Assembly: GCA_001414485.1 (NCBI GenBank)
Contig: LLEY01000167.1
Location: 1-64,000, forward strand
Origin: Calycina herbarum
Taxonomy: Eukaryota > Ascomycota > Leotiomycetes > Helotiales > Pezizellaceae
Length of the DNA: 64,000 bases
Direction of reading: 5' to 3'
Shown: piece by piece, positions 9,822-21,982 of the stretch
How the letters are laid out: each line of letters starts with the position of its first letter
How positions within the stretch are numbered: the stretch's first letter is position 1
Made by a program: the position numbers and the translations under genes
The notes under the pieces: generated by a model
Database searches by the model: none
Told to the model about the DNA's origin: nothing
The model's input: the letters and a program-made list of their open reading frames with translations, nothing else

Positions 9822-12471
9822 ATGCCGTCAATCACTCGCTTGACAGCCTCACTTTTTTTTCAGCTGGGCGGAGCCTCATCGCCGCAGCTTGAACTTGACA
9901 ATTCGTCCCTCACGCCTCCGGTCTTTGATTTGGTTGCTCTCACCGACCCAACACAACTATCCCATTCGTTATTTCCAGATTCACACCCCCCTCTAGCAAC
10001 AACCCTATTCGACTTCTCATATTCTTTCCCATCTTCTGAATTCCCCCAACGTTCAACTTCCCGTCGGAGGACGAGGCGATCGGCAACGATGACCCCACTC
10101 CAAAAGCCGCAGAAATTGGGCATGGATCAACTCTGGATCCAGCATCAGCGACGAAATGCAAAGTCAACCAAGAGTTGGGCTTGCACATTGTGTCCGGAGC
10201 GCCGCATTTTCACCAATTCCGAAATTCTCTGGCAGCACGCTTTGCAAGACCACAGTGATTTGCTACCATGGGACGAGAGTGAACTACGTCGTTACCGCAC
10301 TAGATTCGAGGCTGAATGTTTGGAAAAATGGTTAGTCCTATCTCTCAACAAAACAACTACTATCACAAACGAACCTCCTACTTCCCTTTCGACGAAGTGT
10401 TCATTTTCAATTCCTTCTCACAATCGACTACTTTACAGACCTATACTAATGGCCTCCAAGTACAACCAAAATACCTTTAGTACCTCGCAGGTCCATCCCG
10501 GAACAACCCCCACAAAGCAAGCGGCCATTGAGTTCGCCAGCAGTAAGGCCGAGTGGCAGCCTTGCTGGCTTGAGGGACTTGAACATCCAAAGTCCTGGTG
10601 CCAGTGAGGATGTAACCATGAAAGACCTCTCAGACGAAAACTATCAACAACCGAGCAGAAAAAGACACGCATTCGGTGAAGGAATTAGTCCCGGGTCAAC
10701 ACCTCCCTTCCGCGACTCGTCTACCTCGCCGCCATCCAGAGAAATAAAGAGCGGAAGGGCTCGTGTTGAAAAGAAGGGGCTTTGGACACCAATGAATGCT
10801 CCCGATGTTCAAGCGCAAAGGTCGAGCGCTCAAGCACTTCCAAACAAGGCTCGCAGGTCATTCCCATCATCGCAAACCACGGTGACCCAGAACCAGCAGA
10901 ACCCATCACCGGCAATATTTGGGAGATCTATACAAAGTGGTCTTCAAGGTTCTTCTCGTGAAGACATCAGGCCCATATCTCAAGAGCAGCTTGTTTCAGA
11001 AGTGAAGGGTATATATGCAGGGCTAGTCATGGTTGAAGCCAAGTGTATTGAGGTGGACAAGAAGCAAGCTGCTTCGCCCGAAGCTGGTAGCCCCTCAAAG
11101 TTGAACAACGAACAATGGCAAGCTCTTATTGCATTGCACAGGACTTTATTACATGAACATCATGACTTCTTCCTAGCTTCACAACATCCCTCAGCTAGTC
11201 CCGCCTTGAGGCGGCTAGCTTCCAAGTACAGTATGCCGGCAAGAATGTGGAGGCATGGAATCCATTCTTTTCTTGAGCTTTTACGGTATCGCCTGCCGAC
11301 TTTTTCGGGCCATATGATCGCCTTTATTTATTTGGCTTATAGTATGATGGCGCTTTTGTACGAGAAGGATCTTCACGATACTTCAGTAGAATGCCTTGGA
11401 AATCTAGGCAGATATAGGATGACAATTGACAACGACGCTGTTGGGAACCGTGTATGGACTGGTTTCACTCAGCATTGGTATAGAATGGCAATAGAAGACG
11501 ACGATATTCGAGAACTGGAGCCAGAATACAAAAGACATCGTCAATGTGGTCATTTATATCACCATTTGGATGTTATATGTCAACATGATACTCTCCAGCA
11601 ACTGTCTGTCTGCGGCAAATCTATTCAACCACTGGAACATGCCCACGTACACCATCAAGATTTCAGGCGCAATGGCTGCGGAAATTTGGAAAAAGATGAC
11701 ATCAGATTGAATTTGATATATCGTGTCATTGAAGCTGCAGCAAGGGTGATTTTGATACTGATCCAGAGTCATAAACACATCTTTTCAATTGCTGGAGCAG
11801 TTCCATTCCTTCTCTTTCAAGGCACGGCTGCTGCACCATTGGACCGAAGTTCTCATGATGAACGCAGCGTTGGATTTGGGACGTATTGGAAAGATCAATA
11901 TCTCCATATTACGGAACGATCCGGCCCGTTGCTCATGAACACCGCTTGGGGACTTTTCCTGTCTACAGCCTACTTCATTATCACGTATTGTGACCAGGGC
12001 AGATGGAAAGAAGCCGATCTTTTATTGATCACCATGAGCATGGTCTCGGGTGGTTCATTTTTCATCGGAATGGACGATTGGCTTTCTGGGTGGCAACTTT
12101 CACTGCTGTGGGTTTTCAATGCCTGCCTCAACATCAAATTTCTACAACAAAAGCTATCGGACTTTCCGAAGTCTCGACAACTAACCGCCTTCGTAATTGG
12201 ATCCCTTGGATTCGCATCAGCAGGTATCCTTGCACTTTCCATCCCCGCCCCAGATGGCCGATATCAAAACCCGTGGATTCTCGCAAATATGCTGGTTACA
12301 CCAACCACAACATTCCTTTCAATCTCATGGTTGGTCGTGTTCCGAAATACTGGGGTCGCCAGAGGTCTTGAGGATGGGAGCTACCATGTTCCCGTGTTGG
12401 GGTTCTTCAAGAATATGGCGCTGGGGGCAATATTATTGGTGTTATTAATCTCCGTGTTTGGGAAGAACTAA
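9822..12471 (+). CDS. C2H2-like / Est1-type domain / multi-pass membrane fusion protein
   Basis: Two exons (9822-10330, 10491-12471; branch tactaat in the intron) join to 829 residues; an internal Met at 10089 is an alternative start. A C2H2-like finger (CTLC...HALQDH) lies at about residues 122-144, followed by a low-complexity Ser/Pro-rich linker. Next comes a TPR-like block seen in fungal proteins with the Est1-type DNA/RNA-binding domain: LHRTLLHEHHDFFLASQHP, then LASKYSMPARMWRHGIHSF, LAYSMMALLYE, LGNLGRYRM and GHLYHHL. The last 270 residues hold about six hydrophobic segments. Est1-family proteins act in telomerase recruitment or mRNA decay, but membrane-anchored versions in fungi are uncharacterised, so no function is assigned. 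Part of the Est1-type region is duplicated downstream as a fragment. Confidence 0.75.
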
Positions 12472-12601
12472 TTTTGGAGGCCATACACAATCATGGGACT
12501 GTTGGCAAACCAAGGTCAATACAATAGCCATTACCTCAACAACTCGCAATTATTTCTCTGAAGGAACGTTTTCCTACATTTTTGCTCACGAACCTTAACG
12601 A

Positions 12602-12655
12602 CAAGCTCTTATCGCGCTGCAAAAACTTTATTACATGAGCATCATGACTTCTTTC
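12602..12655 (+). pseudogene. Duplicated fragment of the Est1-type gene
   Basis: These bases match 11119-11172 inside the upstream gene (caagctcttat...catgacttctt) with about ten differences. The similarity fades on both sides, though patches resembling the following codons continue to about 12760. It lies only 130 bases after the parent gene's stop and has no open frame, so it is a relic of a tandem duplication. Confidence 0.65.
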
Positions 12656-12809
12656 TGACATCATCTCACGACTTCTTCCGAACCTCGCGCCATGCCTCTT
12701 GTAGCCCTATGCTAAATCATCTATCCTCGAAACCCGCTACTTTACCTCATATGACAAATCCTCGTCCCACCTAGGCTGATGTTGTCTGGAAACCCTTTTC
12801 TGCACTCAT

Positions 12810-13103
12810 CTGCCATTTCATCGATGCTACCGCCGTCAAAAAAGGCATCGTGATATTACGTTAGACTACTTGTTCCTCCTATGTGTAAGGACTTGTACGT
12901 CCGAGCTTGTTCCGAATCGAGGATACTCTCCACCGCATTTATTTGCACCCTTTACTTTATTGGGAAGTCAATCGAGTGTGGAGATAGTTTAAGATAGATC
13001 TGCTCTTCTTTTTGTGTACAAGTACGTTTACGTTGCGGGTGCTAACTTCACCCCCTCAATGATAGATAGGATAATAAAAATAAAACTACGTTAAAACAGG
13101 CTA
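12810..13103 (+). repeat. Diverged direct repeat, copy 1
   Basis: About 290 bases repeated in the same orientation at 14893-15183. Shared landmarks in order: gatgctaccncc, ggcatcgtgatattac, acttgttc, ggacttgtacgt, gatactctcca, gtacgttta and aataaaaataaaacta. No coding capacity is visible. Confidence 0.75.
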
Positions 13104-13486
13104 TAGAAGCCGTCTGATGAATGGCTAGTTTGTGAGTATCCACCATCACTCTGCCTGATTTTAAAATAACCACAGTTCAAATGTCATCTCCTACGTTTGT
13201 TACTTTCATGTTCATTGTATTCTCTTTCTAAAAAACACAAAGAAGAAAATAAAGGAAGCAACTTGGCCATCAGTAAAAAGCACAGAAGCACAAGGCGAAG
13301 ACAGGTGCGCGCTTTAAAAATCCCCCATCATGTTCTAATTCCTTTGCTGGACATGATACTGCCATTCAAAAAACTAAAAAAAACTGTTTCGTGAGAACTT
13401 GGCGGACTATATCAAGGTATTAGTATAGGTCCACATATGTGTACTCAAGCTTGATTTCTTACCCGGAGCATGACATGTGGTGGTAT

Positions 13487-13910
13487 TTACTCGCCTCGGC
13501 CGCGCAATTCTGCGAAAACCGTCTATTTTTTTTATATTAGTAGGGCAATTAAACTATAGCCGAGAGGTACTTACTAAGATGATTAAACCACCATGGGCAA
13601 AATCGTTACCTCTGAGGCGGAGACGTTGTGCGATTGCGGCTCGTGCATCGTCAGTGGGTCTTCTGTTGTTGGCAAATTCTCGTCTGAGAGCACGCATTTG
13701 GGGTTTCGTGACTCTTGTAGAGCGAGGATCGTTCCAATCGCGACGAGTGAATGGTTGGTGACTTGCTGCGGGAACAGGAGGCGGGCCAGGCGCAGCGACA
13801 GCGTTGGCGGCTTGGGCGATTGGGATTGTAGCATTTGAGGGGAGAACTGGTGCAGTAGCAGGAGCTATAATGGCAGTTGCCGCAGCGCCCAAGGCTGGTG
13901 AGGATGGCAT
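13487..13910 (-). CDS. Short homeodomain-like protein lacking a visible recognition helix
   Basis: Exons 13910-13575 and 13522-13487 (52-bp intron, gtaagt...actaat...tag) give 123 residues from the ATG at 13910. After an Ala/Pro-rich start, a segment beginning STRVTKPQMRALRREF and continuing ANNRRPTDDARAAIAQRLRL resembles helices 1 and 2 of a homeodomain. The third helix with WFQNRR is absent in the frame used. An upstream minus-strand exon starting at 14178 in a good context (MAAPAAKISEK, donor gtaaga after codon 41) may belong to the same gene, but its canonical acceptor (just before 13957) leads into a frame that soon stops. The 5' structure is therefore unresolved and the gene may be degenerate. 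Confidence 0.45.
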
Positions 13911-14178
13911 GGGATTGCGATCTGCTGGAGTAGGGGCCCGGTGATATTAACCATGGTCTGTAGATCAACATTATCAGTATATTTACATCTAAGTTCGTAG
14001 AAATGTATGGATTTGAAGCATGCTTCAAAGGCGAATTATATCTAGGCAATCTTACCGGGACCTTGAGGGCTTGGGGTGCGGAGGTGGGGACCAAGCTCAA
14101 AAGCTCCCACACACCAGGAATCAACCTCGTCGTTGGTTCAGGGGTTTTTTCGGAGATTTTTGCAGCCGGTGCTGCCAT

Positions 14179-16659
14179 TGTGGTTTGGGATTGTATGTTC
14201 TTTGATGTTTGCTTTTGTTCTGGGTCGATCGTACTATGTCTTAAAGACTGTCCAAACTCTTTACTAGTTGTGGCTCGGCTATTAACCGAAGAGGCGTTGG
14301 AAGAAAAAATCTGAATATTCTATCAACTACCGGCTTCTGGCCTGTGCCTTATTCTGCAAGAAGGATGAAATTCTGGCAATTGTCAAAAGACCTTTTCAAT
14401 TCTGTTGGTTATTCTCTCAATATGTACACAAGTGTTATCCCCTTCAGCGCAAATTAAGGCTTTTTTCTAACACATGAGCACTCGCCCAAGTCAAGTTTCT
14501 TCTTACTCTGGAATTAATTCATAGTGGCCCTGCTACTGGGTTATTTATTCTATTTAATTTATACCATACCCTGAGAACTATGACTAAAATCAGAGTAGAG
14601 AGCTCCAAGATCCTACCTGGTCTCGCCTCGCCCACACTTTGCTCAAATATCGGGCTAGTTTATGAAAGAGAGCTAGCGATACCATTTGCTTCCTTAATGT
14701 AGGTTTCGAGATAGCCTTATTATGTAGCTTTGCTTATACCATTGCTTTAATGACAATTCGCCGTGGTAAACTAGAAAGGTCGCGTTTCTCAATTTCGCGT
14801 TCGTTTTGGACGCTGAGATCTATCCTGTACATTTATGTTTTCCTACAATGCTCTATAAGGCCTTTGCTTTCTAGGGTGCTTTCCCCGAATGATCAGCCAC
14901 TCACCGATGCTACCACCACTAAAAACGGCATCGTGAGATTACATTAGCCTACTTGTTCAAGGACTTGTACGTCTGAGTATTCCAAATCGAAGATACTCTC
15001 CATCACACTTCTTACACCCTTTATTTTCTTGGATAATTGGTCTAGTGTGGGTCTACTCCGAGATTGACCAGCTTCTTCTTTAATGTGCAAATACGTTTAC
15101 TGCGTTGGGGGCGTTATAACAGCCTTTCACCCACCCGGGATAGATGTGATGATAAAAATAAAACTAAGTTCAATCAGGTATAAATAACTCATAACTACCC
15201 GAAAACAATTCATCAATACTGTGTACTGTGTAGGTTGTAATAATTTATCCGGGCTTACACTGCTGCAGTACAAATGGCCCAACCCATATTACTTTGTTGA
15301 AGTCACGTGGGACAGAGATAACCCTCCAAAGTTCAAACCGTCAATTTCCCACCTCGATTTGGACATTGAGAATCAGTAATAAGAACTTTAGGTTTCCCTT
15401 TTAGTTCATACATACGCCCCAAGAGCTGTGCTTATCAATTTTCATTTGCATAGCCGCTGAGGTGACTCAGCGCCAACCTGAATACTCCGTCACCATCCAC
15501 CTCAAATTGATCTTAAACTGAGGAAATTCAATCTGAAATCTGCAATTAAGGACGCCATACTACCATTGCCATTGCATTCAGGTGTGTATTATCCAAAGGC
15601 CCAACCAAGATTATCACAGTGCCAAGATATCCCCATTTCAAAACGCTCCTTCTCGAAACATATGTAAGTTGAATACCAGCTCAAAGAGCTCTTTCCTTGA
15701 ACAGCGCTGCCATCATATTTGGTATAATATTGAAATTGATTCATTGCATCCTGTGCGAGAAAGTGATCTTGGCTGGCATGAAACCGGCTCCAAAATGAAC
15801 AAATCGTCCGTAATCGATGCAAAGTAAAATTTGTTCGAGTCAATCTCCTCGCGTTTGCAAAACTAGCGCTTTGGATTGAAAGTACTGGCTTGCGGGTGTA
15901 ATACAGAGATTGGGAAATGCGAGTCATTCAAAGAGACACGCAAATATTTGGTCCCACCAGATTTTGTTTTGCCAACATTCAATAACAAATAAGCGAACGT
16001 GGCGACAAAGGGGGCACTCACTACAATACGAGGGAAAAAGATGTTGTACTCGACTTTGTTACATCTCCTAGCTTATTTGTATACTTGAGTCAGTAACTAT
16101 AGGAATTCGCTGATTATACTACTACTTTAAAGTGTCAAGTGGTTCTCTTTCAAAGGTATACAGGTTAAAAGATCTGTCTAAATACTATTCATTTAACTTG
16201 AATAATCAAGAATACAAGCAAAGGAAGTTTAGATCTCTTTAAAATCATATAGTATAACTAAATGATACACATTTTGTTTAAATTATCAACGACATATAGA
16301 CAATGAAATCATGTCAAGAAAGTCGGAGTGTTATTGGAGATTGTAAATTTGAGATTACACCTTATTTAAGTGGCTTACAGTAAAACAGTGTATACAAAAA
16401 TAGAATTAGTTAATTTAGTAATTGGTAAGCAAAGCATAAAAGAACTCGTGGGTGAAGGATATGATAATTGAGGCCATGTTCGGAGGCTGAGAGAGGGCGG
16501 AGTAACGCTGAATCACCAATCCCATTGAAGTGAATCACATCGGTCGCTCTCTGTTTAATATTTGAACATGTAACATCCAACGAGCCAGCTAAGCTTTGAA
16601 CCTCCGTCAACACCAACCATCCGCCACATTTATTTAGCCTCAAAGCTCCACGAACAACA
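14179..16659. other. Long gene-poor stretch with a direct repeat
   Basis: About 2.5 kb without a convincing gene. It contains the second copy of the 290-base direct repeat (14893-15183). The 112-codon minus-strand frame at 15589-15927 has no recognisable motif. AT content rises after 16000. Confidence 0.5.
14893..15183 (+). repeat. Diverged direct repeat, copy 2
   Basis: Same-orientation partner of 12810-13103, about 2.08 kb downstream, with substitutions and small indels throughout. The spacing suggests an old tandem duplication of roughly 2 kb, most of which is no longer recognisable. Confidence 0.75.
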
Positions 16660-18292
16660 ATGTCAACGTTTGAACGCTGGTGTTTTATTTGTACAGATCC
16701 TCTCTATCTTCCTAGCCTCGGAAGACCTCTAAGAGTTCTCAAATTAGAGGGAGATGGCATACAAGTCATTTCTTAACTTGTCATTCTCGAAGAGTTACTT
16801 TCCAAGGTTACCGGAAGACCAGGCCAACAACTGAAACCTTGCCAATATTTCGACGTCATTTGCGGAATTGGTAGCGGCAGATGGCCAGCAACAATGTGAA
16901 CACAAACTACTCAACTACTCACAACTACTCGAGTAGTACTCTTGAGTAGTAGAGTAGAGTATGAGTAGCGGGTCGGATGAGTAGAGTAGAGTAGTGACTT
17001 AAGATTACTCGAGTAGTCTTGAGTAGTCTTAGTAATATTTATATATTTGCATTTATAAGGCTTATAAAGCTTATTATTAGTAATGTTAGTAGTTATATAT
17101 AATAAAAACTTCTTTTTATAATTATATAATTAATAGCCAATCTATTAAGACTATTATTAAAGAGGTTACGTAGTAGATAGAGTAGAAAGAAGATCTCGCT
17201 TAAGCTCCCGAGCAGCCCCGGAACGCCACTCCGATGCTACCCCGAGCCCAGGCCCGGCCCGGCCCGCACTACTCCACTACTCTAGAGTACTACTCGAGTA
17301 GTAGTGAGTAGAGTAGAGTAGTGACTACTACTCTACTCTACTCTACTCATTGCTCACACTGGCTAGCAATTTTTCTCGGAAAATTTCATATGGATATCGA
17401 GACATGTCTCCGGGAATGGTCTACCCTTGCACCCGCTTTTTTTCGCCCCAAGAAAATGGTGGACTACGATAAGCTACGTGCTGAAGTTGACCATCTCGCT
17501 AGACGACCTAACATAATGGGCACACTCCTTGATACAAGCCGTTGTCTAACAGACTGTATTTGTCCGTGCAATCATCACCGCCATCGAGCCCGTCATGTTT
17601 TTGTTGCAGCTTCCTCTCTCGAAAGTCCCTCCAAACATTATATCTTCCGCTCCTACCTTACACTAGGGCGAAGGGAGGTCGTCCTCCCCGGTGCGAACGC
17701 TGTCCTAGATTTCACTGCAGGCGACGCATTTCTTGCCACGGGTTCGACGGAGTACTTTATGGAACCATGTGGCGCGTTCATACCAGATTTTCAAATGGTA
17801 ACACTCCAAAACAAATTCCCAAATACAACAAACATCAACCAAATCGCTGCGGATAAAATCCGGGCACTCTACGGAGCCGAAAATGTGAAAGGATCAGTCT
17901 TCGTCAATATCGGACCAGGTCCTCCAAGCTCAAAAGACATCAGGAAAGTTGTAGGCCTAGTACCTTGGTTATCTACTCCTAAAAAGGCAACTCCAAATTA
18001 TGGTATTTACCCGGAAGGCTTTATACGATAATTTCGCCTGGTCCCTAAGCAAGCAACCGCAGGTTCAGTACGGAATGACACTTTGGTCTCAGACGCTGTT
18101 AAAAAGGCAACGAAGCGGTATTTAGCAGCTGAGGATGTGGCTCTGTTGGTAGAGCAATGTGCCCAGGCGATCATCTCGACGGATGCAACTGATTCGAATG
18201 GTTCGTCTTCAATGACTGCAACTGCCCCAAGTCCCCCAGGCACTCCGACTATGGACTTTGATGACGATCCTCCACCAAGATATTCGCCTTAA
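16660..18292 (+). pseudogene. Patatin-like phospholipase pseudogene
   Basis: One reading frame runs from the ATG at 16660 to the stop at 18292 if the 470-base insertion and one copy of its 8-base target duplication are skipped. It follows the patatin order: LKLEGDGIQ where the family has the oxyanion motif DGGGIRG; LVILEELL; QYFDVICGIGSG where the family has GTSTG, with the nucleophile Ser replaced by Gly; LAIFLGKFHMDIETCL; then HVFVAAS and YIFRSYLT. Two in-frame TAA codons (16774-16776 and 18029-18031) interrupt it, each one C-to-T step from CAA. With a lost nucleophile, two stops and an insertion, it is inactive. It is not the same subfamily as the large RING-patatin gene near 52 kb. Confidence 0.8.
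16892..17361. mobile_element. hAT-type MITE inserted in the patatin pseudogene
   Basis: The ends are imperfect inverted repeats (caatgtgaaca left; tgctcacactg right, complement cagtgtgagca), typical of hAT elements. It is flanked by an 8-base target duplication, gccagcaa at 16884-16891 and gctagcaa at 17362-17369, differing at one base. The subterminal parts are packed with direct and inverted copies of gagtagt/actactc, the kind of array that binds hAT transposase. The 470-base element has no coding capacity. Confidence 0.85.
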
Positions 18293-18470
18293 TGTTTGGG
18301 GTCATCCATCCAGAATCACCATATTTTTCGCTCATCTAGTATATTCCCCGACTCGAATGCTCTTAGCTGGCTTGTGGGTATTGGTAAGCTTTTGGAAGAA
18401 AGGCTGAAGGAAAGTGGTATGGGAGGGAAGAATTTTGGGGAAATCCACTATCATTACAATGTGACAAAGG

Positions 18471-19591
18471 CTAGGGGGTTGCCTCCTTTTCCTTCTTAGC
18501 AGCCAATAATTTCTTCTGCTTATTTCTCTCTTCAATTCCAGTATTAATGTTGAAATGTGCCTGATGAATCGCCTTGTATAACTGACCAGCCGTGATGCCA
18601 TTCAAAGGATTTGGAAAAGATCCCGTGATCTTCGTAGTGAGTTGATCGGTATTCACGGGGACTGGTGAATGAGCTCGTAAAACGAAGACGATAGAATAAC
18701 GATATCGAGTGGTTGATATTGCTTCTGGCTTTGGAGCATGATAGGAACAAACTCGATGGCCACCGGATTGATATCTGAAATTGGAGAGTCGTTCCAGCTG
18801 ACGACCTACCATTACGCAGCCAGCTGGCTCTGGGAAGGTTTTCTCAATGGGAAACCAGAATTGTGAATTTCGGTTCCAGACCTCTAAGCCGGGAGTATCT
18901 CCAATAACAAGAGAAAGCAATCCCAAGTCTCGATGTGCTAAAGGTTCATTTAGTAAGAACCACAAATCTCTCTCCGTAATGGACAAGAAAATGACTTACC
19001 TTCAGCAACCGTCTTCATCTCAGCCTCACTAGAGCTACTCTCATACCGAAACAATCGAAGCAAAGTCGCAGTTTTATCAATCCCCAACTTCACACAAGGT
19101 TCCGAATAAGCCCCCAAAGCATCGGGCGGTAAATCCAAACTCTCCGCAATGCGTTTAATCAAATCATCTAGAAGACCTCCTGCAACACCCCAGAAACAGT
19201 CTGCAGCATCCTTCAATTCGTCTGGTATTCTCTCCAGGCTTCGAAGTGTAATAAACTCTTTTTCCCCTGGAACATGATTCCATCCTTCTTCTGTCCCAGA
19301 CCGGGTCTTAAATTTCTCCTTCTGCTCAACCGGTAGATCGAAAAATTCTTTGCTGGCTTGGAAAAGTTTCTGTGAGGTATGTTGGAGTTGATCGACGGGC
19401 TTCTCGAATGTGATTTTTGACCAACCTTGGTCTGAGAGGGCGAATCGGTGTTCTGGGAGTATGTGGGGTAACTCGACTGGTTTCAGAGGGAGATCGTTGG
19501 ATTCATGCTCTGCTTTGCCAGATTTCTTGCGGCTTTTCGGGAGGAGACCCGCTGCAACGGCTTTTGCTTTGATATTGGCAAGGAAATGCAT
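18471..19591 (-). CDS. 2-oxoglutarate/Fe(II)-dependent dioxygenase (isopenicillin-N-synthase-like)
   Basis: Two exons (19591-19000, 18937-18471; 62-bp intron) join in phase to 352 residues. The N-terminal DIOX_N-like part contains WSKITFEKPV and FFDLPVEQKEKFK. The C-terminal double-stranded beta-helix supplies the iron ligands: HRDLG (HxD, created at the splice) and the distal His in GGHRV, with RYSIVFVLR as the RxS 2-oxoglutarate contact. Such fungal enzymes hydroxylate or oxidise small molecules, including secondary metabolites, and the substrate is unknown. No biosynthetic partner genes sit beside it. It is divergent from RFT1. Confidence 0.88.
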
Positions 19592-19911
19592 GCCTTGATG
19601 TCGTGAGGTGCGCTGATGCAAGGTGCTTATATGAGTGATCGGAGATGAGCGTCCTTGGCTCGATATGATGACGGAGAGCTATATGAAAACGAGGTTTATC
19701 CACGCAAATGAAATAAATAGAGATACAAGTACACCGTGTGAGTCAAACAAGTTTGTAGGAAGTGAATTTGAGCTGAAGGAAACGAAATTGACGTCAATGT
19801 TTGGTGAGATGAGCCCATCCACGTGACTACCTCGGCCTAACTTCGGGAGATCTTCCTCATATAAAACGTGTTCCCATTCGTGAAGCTACTGCAAGGAAGA
19901 ATACAGCATCA
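19592..19911. promoter_or_regulatory. Divergent promoter region, dioxygenase and RFT1
   Basis: 320 bases between two outward-facing start codons. A cacgtg-like E-box core (ccacgtga) lies near 19820 and an AT-rich TATA-like stretch (atataaaac) near 19859 precedes RFT1. The assignment rests on position only. Confidence 0.4.
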
Positions 19912-21945
19912 ATGACTTCCAAAATCCCCCCAAAAGAGAAAGGGGAATCTCAAAATGCGAATCTATCAACTACCTCAACGGGAGGAGCTACCCTTCTCAT
20001 CGGTCTTCAAGTCGGTTCCCGCGCCCTGACTTTCATCGTCAACCAAATCCTCCTCCGCTTCCTCTCTCCTTCTATATTGGGAATTTCAACTCAATTAGAA
20101 GTCTACTCTATCTCAGTCCTGTTCTTTGCGCGAGAAAGTCTACGTGTGGCTATCCAAAGGCAAACCGATACTTCCGAGCCCTCTTCATCAAATGATTCAT
20201 CGGAGGGAAAGACCGACCCTAAAGAAAAACAAAAAGATGAGAGAAGACCAAAATCAGGAATCTCAGCTCAAACCCCCGCCGGGAAAACCCAAGCAATTAT
20301 TAACCTGTCCTATATATCGATATATCTAGGAGTTGTATTCGCCATTTTACTGGCATGGCTCTATCTCCGAGCCACCACTTCCGATTTAATAATCCAGGGG
20401 ACGCCTTATTTCCAGACTTCTCTGAAGATCTATGGTGTTTTTGCAATCATGGAATTACTTTCCGAGCCATGTTTCGTGGTTGTCCAACATAAATCCATGT
20501 ACAAAATCCGTGCAAGAGCAGAGGCTGTAGGTACGTTATTGAGATGCTTGGCATGTTGCGGTACGGCTATTTGGGCAGCAAGGGTGAGTACTTCCAAATT
20601 TTCAACAAGTTCATGTACTTATTTTCATAATAGGCAAAGGTTAATCTCGGAGTTTTGCCTTTTGCTGTTGGACAAGCTGTGTATGCAACCATGCTTGGCG
20701 TGGTTTACTATGCCAGTGTATTCTCCCTCGCCTCATCATCCGGGTTCTCTCTATTTCTGAAACCAATATTCTCAAAGTACTTTCTCCATTCATCTCATTC
20801 TTTTCGTCTTCCAACAATTTCCTACTTGGGATTTCCCTACCATTGGCTCTTTTTCTAGACAGTTTCCTCCCACATTCTCCTTCAACAATACTAACAAAAC
20901 ACCCAGCAACCCATCCTCAATCCTCCTAACCTACTTCCCCCGTCCTCTCCTCCTCCTAGCAACCTCAATCTTCACCCAATCCCTCCTAAAACACCTCCTA
21001 ACCCAAGGCGACACCCTCCTCATCGCCCTCCTCTCCACGCCCGTAGCACAAGGAACCTACGCCCTAGCAAGTAAGCAATCCCCCCTTCTCAAAATCCCAA
21101 CCTTACTCACCACTTTCCTTCCTCACCAGACAACTACGGAGGTCTCCTCGCCCGCCTAGTCCTCCAACCAATCGAGGAGTCCTCCCGAAATTACTTCGGA
21201 AAACTCCTGTCCTCCCTCTCCACCAAACCCTCCCAGGCCTCCGTTCTCGAAGCGCGGGGGAGTTTATCCAAACTCCTACGCTCATACATTCTCCTCTCCG
21301 TCTGTGTCCTCGCCGTAGGCCCCACGATAGCACCACAGTTACTCAAAATCGTCGCCGGCTCCCGCTGGTCATCCTCCGGAGCCGGAGAGGTATTATCAAC
21401 ATACTGCTACTACATCCCCCTCCTAGCTATAAACGGGATAACAGAAGCTTTCGTCTCCTCCGTAGCCTCCCAGTCCGAGGTGCACAAACAATCCATCTGG
21501 ATGTTATTTTTTTCCGGCGCCTTCGGTGGTGCTGCATTCCTATTCCTACGAGTATTAGGTATGGGAGCAAAGGGATTGGTTTGGGCGAATGTGCTTAATA
21601 TGGGGTTTAGAATTGTTTGGAGTACCGTATTTATCAGGGGATTCCTGAGGAGACAGGATGTGGGGTTTGAGGTTCGGGGTTTGGTGCCTGGTCCTGTTAG
21701 TGTGGCGTTGGGAGCTGTCACTTTTGCGGCGCTCAATCGGCTGGCGCTTACTTTTGATGGATCAATTTTGGATTTGGTAAAGAGTGGTGGTGTTGTGGGG
21801 GTGTTTGTGATTACACTGTAAGTTTCTTTTGATTTCTTTTCCCCTACAAGACGCCTAACTAACAAACTCCAAAAACAACAGTGCCATATCCGAGCGAGTC
21901 TATCTTCTAGAACTCTATCGTACTATGAGAGGAAATACAAGATGA
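19912..21945 (+). CDS. RFT1: RFT1-family ER lipid-linked oligosaccharide translocation protein
   Basis: Five exons (19912-20583, 20634-20776, 20907-21070, 21130-21817, 21882-21945) sum to 1731 bases, exactly 577 codons. The protein has the RFT1 signature near the N-terminus (GLQVGSRALTFIVNQILLRF, FFARESLRVAIQR) and further conserved stretches EPCFVVVQHK, LLTQGD and ALANNYGGLLARLVLQPIEE. About a dozen hydrophobic segments fit the MOP/RFT1 fold. RFT1 proteins are needed in the ER membrane for Man5GlcNAc2-PP-dolichol supply to N-glycosylation. A charged Ser/Lys/Glu-rich insert of about 50 residues follows the RVAIQR motif. Its 3' end faces DBP3 with only 37 bases between stops. Confidence 0.93.
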
Positions 21946-21982
21946 GGGGAAACTAGGTATCGATACCAAGTTCTTTCTTTTT

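Noticed and set aside
15589..15927. Minus-strand frame of 112 codons in a gene-poor region
   Set aside because: Composition and residues show no domain, and no introns extend it.
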